Position numbers and translations under genes: made by a program. The notes under the pieces are model-generated. The model saw nothing but the letters and a program-made list of their open reading frames with translations, searched no databases and was not told where the DNA came from. This document shows, piece by piece, positions 1-7,451 of a DNA stretch of 16,739 bases (position 1 is the first letter of the stretch; the number at the start of each line of letters is the position of its first letter). The DNA is from Chlamydia trachomatis. GTDB taxonomy: Bacteria; Chlamydiota; Chlamydiia; Chlamydiales; 2-12-FULL-49-11. Where the stretch lies: positions 1-16,739 of the forward strand of contig CAMCSI010000007.1 in NCBI GenBank assembly GCA_945877885.1, read 5' to 3'.

Positions 1-7
1 GATTGTA

Positions 8-505
8 ATGAAAAAATATGGTTTTTATCTATTTATGGTGTTTGGTGGATTGCTCTTTGCAGAGGGGGTGAATAATCAAAATCAGGCTGAGTTTAATGAA
101 GAGAGGGAATTTACCTTAACTGTTACCCAGCAACAAGCAAAAGTGATAGAAGAGCTTGTGGGGACTATGGGAAATACTTCTGTCTTTGCATTATTATTTA
201 AAACAAGCTATCTCAAAGAGCTTGCTAAAAATCTTCGCTCAGTAAGCTCTACACAATTTCTTGCCTATGTATTTAAACACCCTAAATTGATCAAAGATAT
301 GAAAAATATTGTAAAATCAAAGACTAAGTGGGATAACTTAACAAGAAGTATTGTAAGAGGCTTAAAAAAAGAGTCGGCAACAACCTTGTTTGAAGATATT
401 CCAAGATTTGCTGAATTTACAAATGGCGATGCAGAGGTGTTAACTATGCTTGCTGAAAGAGAAGATTGGAATAGTTTTATCGTACACTTAATAGAGCAGA
501 ACTAA
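8..505 (+). CDS. Small exported protein of unknown function
   Basis: I do not recognise this 165-residue protein. The N-terminus (Lys-Lys, then a hydrophobic stretch at about residues 5-17, ending LLFAEG) looks like a Sec signal peptide with cleavage near residue 19, so the mature protein would be periplasmic or outer-membrane associated. The rest is soluble, alpha-helical in character and rich in Lys and Glu, with no cysteine and no motif I can name. The start is supported by the signal peptide beginning right at this ATG, but only seven bases lie upstream, so ribosome binding site and promoter cannot be judged. Its 3' end overlaps the convergent glycosyltransferase gene by 29 bases, and an intrinsic terminator follows at 524-563. 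Export is an inference from composition. Confidence 0.75.
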   Translation: MKKYGFYLFMVFGGLLFAEGVNNQNQAEFNEEREFTLTVTQQQAKVIEELVGTMGNTSVFALLFKTSYLKELAKNLRSVSSTQFLAYVFKHPKLIKDMKNIVKSKTKWDNLTRSIVRGLKKESATTLFEDIPRFAEFTNGDAEVLTMLAEREDWNSFIVHLIEQN

Positions 506-1775
506 AAAAGTTCTCTGTAACAGATGCAAAGCTTTCAGGTGTTATGAGCTTTGCATTTTTTTTGGCTATGATAAAGTTAGCATTACCTCTCTCCCATGGG
601 GGCATAGTGTCAAAGCTACTTTTTGTAAGCACAGAAAGGATGTTTGTGAAAATGGGGCGGGGATTATCATGAATAAATATGTTTTTTTCCACTGATTGAA
701 GAAGTTCCATGGTAGTTAATCCCCCTGACTTTGCAATGATGAAATCTAAGTGGTAGTATAAAGGGGCAAGGCTTTTATCATCTTGAAAGGCAAGAGGAAG
801 GATAGTTAAATTCTTAGGATAATGCTCTATCTTTGCAAGTTCCTCTAAAATAGATAGATAAGTACTTTGGGAGCTTTTTTGCGGGCCTACGAGAATAAAA
901 AAGATCTCTTTTCGCTCCTTGCAATAGAGGCTTTTTTGAGCAATATATTGGAGCATATAATCAATTAGTACAGATTTTTGGGGAAAAGACCCTAATGTGA
1001 TTAATGAGAGCGTTTCATCAGTAAACGTAAAGCTAAGGCTATTTCTTTGGCGCTTAAAGGGCATAGATCCATAAGAAAGGCATTTGCAAATAAGGTGAGT
1101 ATGCTCGGGGGTGTAGGTGTTAAATGTTAAATGTAGGGGCTTTTTATCCTTATAAGAGTGTTTAAAAGCACGTCTTAAAGGAAAATTCTTATAAACCACA
1201 TTAGCTAAAGAAAGGCCTGTATATTTTTTCCAAAATCCCTCTTCGGTTGAGCCCGTAAAATCAGGCTCGGTGGTAGCTATATGAATAATTTTTTTATCTT
1301 CTTTCGAAAGCTTTAATAAGGGTTTAAAATAGTGCCTACATTTAGGGGAGGGTAAATCGGTTAACACCTTTTCATAGTAAATTTGCTTATTCTTCCACTT
1401 AGAGATTAAACGAATAGCCCTGATAAAGGCTTTTGTCCCCACATGCTGGGTATCAATAATCGTATTAATATCATACTTATAGAGGTTGATGACCAAATGA
1501 AAGAAAAAAGGGATGCCTACTAAAAAGTCAATCCCCCTTGTACACATAGAAAGAAAATAGAGGGAGGTGATGTGGCCATGGGTCTGACAAACGTTCCAAG
1601 CACCTAGAATAGAGGCTCCAATAGGCTTGCCTAAAAAGTCAATAAAGATGTCTTTTTGAATGATATGGGTATACCCATCATCTAAAAGCTCCTGGTGCTT
1701 TGCAATCGCAGCCTGCAGATGACCCCCTCCGCCTGAATGAGTGAGAATTAGAACCCTTTTTTCCGAATTATCCAT
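477..1775 (-). CDS. MGDG-synthase/MurG-like glycosyltransferase (GT28 type)
   Basis: A 432-residue putative glycosyltransferase with a two-domain GT-B layout. The N-terminal motif THSGGGGHLQAA (residues 12-23) matches the Gly-rich SxGGGHxxAA loop of monogalactosyldiacylglycerol synthases and related diacylglycerol glucosyltransferases. The C-terminal half has the nucleotide-sugar-binding signature FIIAKSGGLTTMEL (345-358), and WERGNANFI (394-402) recalls the conserved E/GN segment of the family. By analogy it would transfer a sugar from a UDP-sugar to a membrane lipid at the cytoplasmic face; acceptor and sugar cannot be read from sequence. No signal peptide is seen. The hydrophobic stretch around residues 83-98 may mediate membrane contact. 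The start is supported by GAAGGG just upstream of ATG. It is transcribed alone, divergent from the Inc-like gene. The family call is firm; the substrate is not. Confidence 0.8.
   Translation of the reverse strand: MDNSEKRVLILTHSGGGGHLQAAIAKHQELLDDGYTHIIQKDIFIDFLGKPIGASILGAWNVCQTHGHITSLYFLSMCTRGIDFLVGIPFFFHLVINLYKYDINTIIDTQHVGTKAFIRAIRLISKWKNKQIYYEKVLTDLPSPKCRHYFKPLLKLSKEDKKIIHIATTEPDFTGSTEEGFWKKYTGLSLANVVYKNFPLRRAFKHSYKDKKPLHLTFNTYTPEHTHLICKCLSYGSMPFKRQRNSLSFTFTDETLSLITLGSFPQKSVLIDYMLQYIAQKSLYCKERKEIFFILVGPQKSSQSTYLSILEELAKIEHYPKNLTILPLAFQDDKSLAPLYYHLDFIIAKSGGLTTMELLQSVEKNIFIHDNPRPIFTNILSVLTKSSFDTMPPWERGNANFIIAKKNAKLITPESFASVTENFFSSALLSVR
524..563 (+). terminator. Intrinsic terminator of the exported-protein gene, inside an antisense coding region
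   Basis: A perfect 10-bp inverted repeat (ATGCAAAGCT at 524-533, AGCTTTGCAT at 547-556) with a 13-base loop is followed directly by a run of T to position 563. It begins about 20 bases after the stop codon of the gene ending at 505. It lies wholly within the 3' coding part of the convergent glycosyltransferase gene, so the hairpin bases also encode amino acids on the other strand. Confidence 0.8.
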
Positions 1776-1836
1776 GACCCTTCTAAATAGTGTTTATTTA
1801 ATAAAGGTAACATATTTTTAGGTTTAGCTAAAGTCT

Positions 1837-1914
1837 TATCTAAGTAATAGATAAATTTTTTTTCCTTTAAAATTTTCTCTATCTAAGTATATCTAACTTA
1901 TTGAAAATTAGATA
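1837..1914. repeat. Cluster of TATCTAA heptamers in divergent intergenic region
   Basis: The heptamer TATCTAA occurs at 1837-1843, 1880-1886 and 1890-1896 on the plus strand and inverted (TTAGATA) at 1908-1914. The first two copies extend to an identical decamer, TATCTAAGTA. The copies at 1880 and 1890 are 10 bp apart, one helical turn. The cluster sits between two divergently transcribed genes and just upstream of the promoter at 1942-1970, which suggests binding sites for a transcription factor. That role is an inference; the region is very AT-rich, so some repetition is expected by chance. Confidence 0.45.
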
Positions 1915-1930
1915 GTTAAGTATGGGTGAA

Positions 1931-1962
1931 ATAATTAATAATTGATTTAAATTATTAATTAT
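1931..1962. repeat. Perfect 13-bp inverted repeat overlapping the promoter
   Basis: ATAATTAATAATT (1931-1943) is exactly complementary to AATTATTAATTAT (1950-1962), with a 6-base centre. It overlaps the -35 hexamer and most of the spacer of the promoter at 1942-1970, the position expected for a repressor operator. All arm bases are A or T, so the palindrome is less improbable than one of mixed composition. Confidence 0.5.
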
Positions 1963-1970
1963 GTTATAAT
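1942..1970 (+). promoter_or_regulatory. Extended -10 sigma70-type promoter for the Inc-like gene
   Basis: The -35 is TTGATT (1942-1947), followed by a 17-base spacer and a perfect TATAAT at 1965-1970 preceded by TGT at 1962-1964 (extended -10). Predicted transcription starts near 1977, giving a leader of about 35 bases. A clear ribosome binding site, AAAGGA, precedes the ATG at 2012. This is the best-formed promoter in the window. Confidence 0.75.
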
Positions 1971-2011
1971 TAAGTTATAAGAAAAAACAATAAATAACAA
2001 AGGATGGTAAT

Positions 2012-2455
2012 ATGAGTGCAATAACTCGACAAGCAGATTGTGAATCATATGAGGCTAGAAATGTTGTCCAACAACTCCCTAGAAATAAACTTACAAGCGA
2101 GGAATATAAAAAGGAAGCATTAAAAAGTAAAGTGAACAACGTAGCTATGCATATACTAGGAGTATTAGCGGTTACTTTACTAACAGCGATGATTTCTCTT
2201 GCAACAGGAGGAGCCGCAATTGTTCCTTTGGCAGTAGCCATTGCTTTTGGCGTGACATCTCTTGGATCTATCGCTCATTTATTTGCTAAAATATTCCCTC
2301 AATGTGATGACGTCGCATATAAAGATGAAACCAAGAATACTGACGAAGGTGAATCTGAAAGATCAAAAGAAAACACAAAACGAGAAACTCCTACCGGCGA
2401 ATATTTTTTGAATCAATTGCCAAATATGGATGATGATGATTATGGTAACAATTAG
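2012..2455 (+). CDS. Candidate inclusion-membrane (Inc-like) protein
   Basis: A 147-residue protein with no recognised family. A polar N-terminus (1-42) is followed by a long bilobed hydrophobic region: lobe one at about 45-65, a GG turn at 66-67, and lobe two at about 68-93. A charged acidic tail (98-147) ends in a run of Asp. There is no signal peptide. Two closely spaced membrane helices with a short turn and both ends soluble is the hallmark layout of chlamydial Inc proteins, which are secreted by the type III system and inserted in the inclusion membrane with both termini facing the host cytosol. Assignment rests on topology alone; an ordinary small inner-membrane protein is the alternative. 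The start is supported by AAAGGA upstream and by the strong promoter at 1942-1970. The gene stands alone and ends in a terminator shared with rho. Confidence 0.7.
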   Translation: MSAITRQADCESYEARNVVQQLPRNKLTSEEYKKEALKSKVNNVAMHILGVLAVTLLTAMISLATGGAAIVPLAVAIAFGVTSLGSIAHLFAKIFPQCDDVAYKDETKNTDEGESERSKENTKRETPTGEYFLNQLPNMDDDDYGNN

Positions 2456-2465
2456 ATAAAGTAAA

Positions 2466-2498
2466 AGAAAAGGGATCTATTGATTAGGTCCCTTTTTT
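2466..2498. terminator. Bidirectional intrinsic terminator between convergent genes
   Basis: A 12-bp stem pairs 2468-2479 with 2485-2496 (one G-T wobble) around a 5-base loop. T runs lie on the right side for plus-strand transcripts and, as the A run at 2463-2471, for minus-strand transcripts. It falls between the stop of the Inc-like gene (2455) and the stop of rho (2505), so it can end both. Confidence 0.8.
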
Positions 2499-2504
2499 AC
2501 TTTA

Positions 2505-4241
2505 TTAGTCCTTCATGGAAAGGAGGAATTCGGTATTGGTGTTTGTTTTCTTCATCCTTGAAAGAAGAAGGTTCATCGCATCGGCAGGGGACTGATCGGC
2601 AAGGGCGGCTCGTAGTTTGTAGACTTTTTCAAGCTCATCTTTATGATAGAGCAGATCTTCTTTCCTTGTACCACTTTTAATGACGTCTATGGCAGGATAA
2701 AGGCGTCTGTCGGCAAGTCTTCTGTCTAGGACAAGTTCTAAGTTACCTGTGCCTTTAAATTCTTCGTAAATCACCTCATCCATTTTTGAGCCAGTATCTA
2801 TCAATGCCGATCCTATGATGGTTAAAGATCCACCCTCTTCAAGGTTTCGAGCAGCTCCAAAGAACCTTTTTGGTTTATGCATAGCATTTGCATCCACACC
2901 TCCTGAAAGAATTTTCCCTGAGTGAGGTTGAACAGTATTATATGCACGGGCAAGTCTTGTGATGGAATCTAAAATAATCACCACATCTTCTCCATCTTCT
3001 ACAAGTCTTTTTGCTTTTTCTATACACATTTCAGCAACAACGCAGTGTCTTTCAGGGGGCTCATCAAAGGTAGAGGCAATCACTAATCCTTTATTACCGA
3101 TTAGACGTTGCATATCTGTTACCTCTTCTGGTCTTTCATCGATTAAAAGAACCATGAGCTTTACCTCTGGATGGTTTATAGATATTCCATTAATAATATT
3201 TTGCAAGATAATGGTTTTACCAGCCTTTGGCGGTGCCACAATAAGGGCACGTTGACCTTTACCAACAGGCGATACAAGATCGATCACACGTGTAGAGTAG
3301 TTATCTTTTGTAGTTTCTAGTAGTAAACGTTCCGTTGGGTGCACCGGAGTGAAGTTAACAAAGGCTTTTCTATTAGACATCTCTGAAGGTTTTAAATTAT
3401 TTACCTTGTCTACACGAAGTAAAGCAAAATATTTATCATTATCTTTTGGAGTGCGAATAGGGCCTGTAATTTCATCACCCTTCTTTAATCCATAGTGAAG
3501 GATTTGAGCAGCTGAGATATAGATATCTTCGCTAGATGACTGATAGTGGTATTGAGGGGAGCGAAGGAAGCCAAATCCATCAGGAAGAGTTTCTAAAGAC
3601 CCCTCTGCCATAATAATTTGTCCAGGAACAGGTATTTTTGCTTTTATAATAGCGCAAACGATTTGAGATCTGTTCATATTAGTCAAAGAAACAATCCCAT
3701 GGCTATGAGCATATTTCACAAGTTCTTGAAAGCTCATTTTTTGAAGATCAGAAATCTTTGTAGTTACAGCTTCAACACCTTCTGCAAGCTCAGGTAAGGA
3801 AGGTTCGATATAGTTACTTTCTTTAGGTTCACGGTCATTTCTATGTCTATTGTGATTATGTTGGAAATTCCCGCCTTTTCTTCTCTGCTGGTTATTGTTA
3901 TTTCGATTTTTATGGTTTTTCTTCATCGAAGCTTCATGTTGAGAAAGCTCAGCTTGCATATCAGGTTCAGCGGGCTCAGAAGGCTTTGGAGCTGGAGGCT
4001 TTTGCATAGGCTTGATCAGCGGTGGAGGGGTCAGAAGGATCGATTTTGGCGACTTTATTTCTTGGGCTGGCTCTGATGAGGGTGGGGTAAAAGCTTTAAC
4101 TTCAGAAGGGGCAGATGGTGGTGGAGTAGGGGCTTTTTTTGCAGGTCTTGGAGTTTTTTTTGGTTCCATTGGTTTTTGATCAGTGATTTCTGTAGTCATG
4201 TGGTTCTCTTTTTTTGGTTTTTTGTTCTCATCTTCGGTCAT
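2505..4241 (-). CDS. rho: Transcription termination factor Rho with long disordered N-terminal extension
   Basis: The hexameric RNA helicase that ends transcription at Rho-dependent sites. The core is complete: Rho_N helix bundle at about 166-201, cold-shock RNA-binding domain with GSLETLPDGFGFLRSP (214-229), Walker A with APPKAGKT (336-343), Walker B VVIILD (420-425), and the Q/R-loop and arginine-finger region GSALIDTGSKMDEV (477-490). At 578 residues it is well above the roughly 420 of the E. coli protein. The excess is an N-terminal region of about 150 residues, Pro/Lys-rich at 20-95 and Asn/His/Arg/Lys-rich at 107-140, predicted disordered and RNA-binding. The start overlaps the coaE stop by four bases (ATGA); Met15 is an alternative start. 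It is the last gene of the sppA-polA-coaE-rho set, ending at the bidirectional terminator. The same order of neighbours occurs in Chlamydia. Confidence 0.97.
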   Translation of the reverse strand: MTEDENKKPKKENHMTTEITDQKPMEPKKTPRPAKKAPTPPPSAPSEVKAFTPPSSEPAQEIKSPKSILLTPPPLIKPMQKPPAPKPSEPAEPDMQAELSQHEASMKKNHKNRNNNNQQRRKGGNFQHNHNRHRNDREPKESNYIEPSLPELAEGVEAVTTKISDLQKMSFQELVKYAHSHGIVSLTNMNRSQIVCAIIKAKIPVPGQIIMAEGSLETLPDGFGFLRSPQYHYQSSSEDIYISAAQILHYGLKKGDEITGPIRTPKDNDKYFALLRVDKVNNLKPSEMSNRKAFVNFTPVHPTERLLLETTKDNYSTRVIDLVSPVGKGQRALIVAPPKAGKTIILQNIINGISINHPEVKLMVLLIDERPEEVTDMQRLIGNKGLVIASTFDEPPERHCVVAEMCIEKAKRLVEDGEDVVIILDSITRLARAYNTVQPHSGKILSGGVDANAMHKPKRFFGAARNLEEGGSLTIIGSALIDTGSKMDEVIYEEFKGTGNLELVLDRRLADRRLYPAIDVIKSGTRKEDLLYHKDELEKVYKLRAALADQSPADAMNLLLSRMKKTNTNTEFLLSMKD

Positions 4242-4834
4242 CTGATAATTCCTTCCATTAAACTTTCGATGCTTTTTTGAAAATCGGCGAAAGTGCCATT
4301 GTTTGTTATTGTATAATCTGCTTTTCTTTCTTTTTCTTCCACGGGTAGAAAACGGGTATTTCGTTTTTGAAAATCAGGGAGATCCGATCTTAAAAAACAA
4401 AGGTTTGGATCTGCTTTTACAAGAATTGTTGTATCAAATAGATCTTGTAAAGAGAGTTCAAAAAGTAGCGGCATCTCTACTACAAGAGGGCTTTTCTCAT
4501 GCTTTGCCGATCTTTTGATTTCATCAAGGACATAAGGGGTGGTAAGCTTTTCAAGCTTCAATAGTAGTGTTTTATCATCAAAAACTTTTGTTGCTATTTT
4601 CTTTTTATCTAACTTCGTATTTGTCAGGATATCATCTCCTAATAATCCATGTATTTTATTAATAAGCTCTTCGTTAGTGTTGTAGAGGTTATGAATAATT
4701 GTATCTACAGAAAGGGTAGATACACCCATTTTCTCAAGAGCTCTCAGTAGGGTGCTCTTGCCAGAGGAAACACTTCCAGTGACCCCTATTACTTTTATAT
4801 TAGCACTCACTCCAATTTTTTCCAACCGAAACAT
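4238..4834 (-). CDS. coaE: Dephospho-CoA kinase
   Basis: Catalyses the last step of coenzyme A synthesis, phosphorylating the ribose 3'-OH of dephospho-CoA with ATP in the cytoplasm. Visible motifs are the P-loop GSVSSGKST (20-28), VD at 43-44 after the first strand, EMPLLFE (120-126) of the lid/CoA region, and the terminal KADYTITNNG (171-180) typical of the family. Length of 198 fits. The start is uncertain: the ATG used here overlaps polA by 35 bases and has a weak ribosome binding site. A GTG at codon 9 (4808-4810) would overlap polA by 11 bases, follows a GGAA, and gives an N-terminus (VSANIKVIGVTG) closer to the family norm. The downstream junction with rho is an ATGA overlap, so translation of the pair is probably coupled. 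Confidence 0.92.
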   Translation of the reverse strand: MFRLEKIGVSANIKVIGVTGSVSSGKSTLLRALEKMGVSTLSVDTIIHNLYNTNEELINKIHGLLGDDILTNTKLDKKKIATKVFDDKTLLLKLEKLTTPYVLDEIKRSAKHEKSPLVVEMPLLFELSLQDLFDTTILVKADPNLCFLRSDLPDFQKRNTRFLPVEEKERKADYTITNNGTFADFQKSIESLMEGIIR

Positions 4835-7451
4835 CCACTTTTAATGGTACAGAGAGCAAATAAGCGTTCTCCATAGCCTCTTTTACCAATTTTTCACAAA
4901 TCTTAACTTCATCTTTTGGGCATTCAAATATTAATTCATCATGAATTTGTAGCACTAAGTAACTCTTCATCTGAGACTTAAGAATGCGTTTTTCTATCTC
5001 TATCATGGCGATTTTGATAATATCTGCTTGAGATCCTTGAATTGGGGCATTTACGGCAAAACGTTCATTTGCTGCTTTTACCGCAAAATTTGAGCTATCA
5101 ATATCAGGTAAAAGGCGCTCTCTTCCCAGTAAAGTGACCGATTTTTTCTCTGTTTTTGCTTGAAGAGTTAAAAATTCAATAAAATCTCTTACTTTAGGGT
5201 ACTTTTTAAAGTAGGTATCAATAATGACTCTTGCGGCCTTAATATCTATTCCAAGCTCCTTAGCAAGGCCAAAGGGCTTTTGACCATAGAGGATCCCAAA
5301 ATTGACTGCTTTTGCCTTATAGCGCATATCCTTTGTTACCTGGTCATAGGGGACGTTAAAGACCCCAGCAGCTGTTTCTGTATGGATATCTCTATCATCG
5401 TTGAATGCATCGATTAAAGCCCTTTCTCCAGACATATGGGCAAGGATACGAAGTTCTATTTGAGAATAATCAAGGGAGAGGAATACCCAATCCTTTTTTT
5501 GAGGCATAAAAGCCTTTCTCACCTTTTTTCCTTCCTCACCTCGAACAGGGATATTTTGTAAGTTTGGGCTAGAAGATGAGAGCCTACCGGTTACAGTACC
5601 TGATTGATTAAAGGTACAATGGATCCTTCCTGTGCGTTCATTTACCACTTTGGGCAGGGCGTCTACATAGGTTGAACGAAGTTTTTCTAAGGTACGATAG
5701 GAAAGGATCATCGGAATAATAGGGTGGTCATGTTCTAGGGCTTCTAAAACATCGGCCCCTGTACTATGAGAAGTTTTAGTCTCCTTCAAAGAGCGGATGC
5801 CAAGATCTTCAAATAAGATGGTTGCAAGTTGTTTTGGCGAATTAATATTAAATTCTTTGCCCGCTTGGGCGTAAATCTTTTCAGAAATTTGCTGAATTTT
5901 TTCAGCAAGCACTATGCTATATTCGGCAAGATAGTCGGTATCTATATAAATACCATGCTCTTCCATAGAAAAGAGAATGGGTAAAAGAGGTAACTCTATG
6001 TTGTAATAGAGTGAATCAAAATTTTTATCATGGATTTGCTTTTTAAATAGATTTTTTAACTTGATTGTATAGTCAACGTCCATGCAGCAATAATTACAGG
6101 CATCTTCTAAGGGAACGTCTGCAAAAGTGTTTCCTTTGCCAGAGGGGACAAGATCCTTATAGGCAACTTTGTTAACGCCAAAATATTTCTCTGAAAGGAA
6201 ATCAAGGCCGTGGTTCATTAGATGAGAATCTAATACATAAGAGGCAAGTAACGTATCAAAATCAACCGTTTTAATCTTTAGCCCGGCTCTACTTAGAATA
6301 TGCATATCATATTTGATATTATGACCAAAAAAGGAGATGCTTCCATCAAAAAGGGGTGATATTTCTTTGATTACTACCTCTTTTTTAATAGCACCATTTA
6401 AAGGGATATAAAAGGTGATCCCTTCTTTACATCCAAAGCCTACTCCGATGAGATCGGCCGTCATCGTGTCTAAGCCTGTAGTTTCTGTGTCAATGCAAAG
6501 ACTTTTTTCGGTTTTAAGGTTTTTTACAAGGGATTTTAAGGCACCTTCATCATTGATAAGAGCGTAGGTACTAGTTTGCTTTGGGGGGGAAGGAAGAGAT
6601 GAGCCTAATTCCTTAAGCAGTGTTTTAAATTCCATCGATTCATAAAAGGTCTTAAGGGCTAAAAGATCAGGGTCAACTACTTTATAAAAAGAGAGTTCTT
6701 TTGGAATATCTAGGTCTGTATCAATGGTGGCAAGCTTATAGCTAATTTCAGCATTGGCTCTTTCGCTTTGAATTTTTTCACCTTGTTTCCTATTGGAAAG
6801 TGATTGTGTATTGTTAAGAAGATTTGTTAACGTTCCAAATTCATTTAGAAGCTTTTCTGCAGTTTTAGGTCCCATCCCCTTTATTCCAGGGATATTATCT
6901 GAGGAGTCGCCAACTATTGCAAGATAATCGATAAATTGGTCAGCTCTTATCCCATATCTTTTGACCACCTCATCTTTATCTATAATTTGATTATCCTTAT
7001 AAGTTTGTACAATAAACGTATGATCATCAATCAGCTGGCAAAGATCTTTGTCAGAGGAGCAAAGATAGGAGGAAAGACCCTGGACTTTTGCAAAACGTGC
7101 AACAGCCCCTATTCCATCATCTGCCTCCACACCATCTAGTTCAATAATGGGAAGGTTAAATGCCCTGCAAAATTCTTTAGATAAAGTAATTTGTGGATAT
7201 AAATCATCAGGCGCCTTTTCTCTATGAGCCTTGTATTCAGGATAGATGGCAAGCCTTGAAGCTTTATTTCTCGGGCCATCAAAGACAATTGCCATGTAAT
7301 CTGGATTAAAATCCTTCTTAATGTTTAAAATCGAACGAATAAATCCGTATAAACCATTTGTAGCGACCCCTTTGCTATTGGACATATTTCGTATCGCATA
7401 ATAGGAGCGAAATATGTAGTTGCTAGCATCGACGATGAAGATTTTTTTCAT
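4800..7451 (-). CDS. polA: DNA polymerase I with 5' nuclease and proofreading domains
   Basis: An 883-residue full-length Pol I used in Okazaki fragment maturation and excision repair. The 5'-3' nuclease domain occupies about 1-270 (IVDASNYIF near 6, VEADD 108-112, SSDKD 132-136, GDSSDNIPGIKGMGPKTA 181-198). The 3'-5' exonuclease domain (about 295-480) keeps its metal ligands: D321 and E323 in DTETTG, NIKYD ending D382, and YCCMD (Y454, D458), so proofreading should be active; in many bacterial Pol I proteins this site is lost. The polymerase domain has motif A DYSQIELR (D661), the O helix with R710, K714, F718 and Y722, and motif C HDE (837-839). The ATG overlaps the sppA stop by four bases, and coaE starts within its 3' end, pointing to one transcript. 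Confidence 0.97.
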   Translation of the reverse strand: MKKIFIVDASNYIFRSYYAIRNMSNSKGVATNGLYGFIRSILNIKKDFNPDYMAIVFDGPRNKASRLAIYPEYKAHREKAPDDLYPQITLSKEFCRAFNLPIIELDGVEADDGIGAVARFAKVQGLSSYLCSSDKDLCQLIDDHTFIVQTYKDNQIIDKDEVVKRYGIRADQFIDYLAIVGDSSDNIPGIKGMGPKTAEKLLNEFGTLTNLLNNTQSLSNRKQGEKIQSERANAEISYKLATIDTDLDIPKELSFYKVVDPDLLALKTFYESMEFKTLLKELGSSLPSPPKQTSTYALINDEGALKSLVKNLKTEKSLCIDTETTGLDTMTADLIGVGFGCKEGITFYIPLNGAIKKEVVIKEISPLFDGSISFFGHNIKYDMHILSRAGLKIKTVDFDTLLASYVLDSHLMNHGLDFLSEKYFGVNKVAYKDLVPSGKGNTFADVPLEDACNYCCMDVDYTIKLKNLFKKQIHDKNFDSLYYNIELPLLPILFSMEEHGIYIDTDYLAEYSIVLAEKIQQISEKIYAQAGKEFNINSPKQLATILFEDLGIRSLKETKTSHSTGADVLEALEHDHPIIPMILSYRTLEKLRSTYVDALPKVVNERTGRIHCTFNQSGTVTGRLSSSSPNLQNIPVRGEEGKKVRKAFMPQKKDWVFLSLDYSQIELRILAHMSGERALIDAFNDDRDIHTETAAGVFNVPYDQVTKDMRYKAKAVNFGILYGQKPFGLAKELGIDIKAARVIIDTYFKKYPKVRDFIEFLTLQAKTEKKSVTLLGRERLLPDIDSSNFAVKAANERFAVNAPIQGSQADIIKIAMIEIEKRILKSQMKSYLVLQIHDELIFECPKDEVKICEKLVKEAMENAYLLSVPLKVDVSVGKNWSEC

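Noticed and set aside
1975..2241. An 88-codon minus-strand hydrophobic frame opposite the Inc-like gene
   Set aside because: The plus-strand gene has a strong promoter, ribosome binding site and terminator; the antisense frame is a reflection of its hydrophobic codons.
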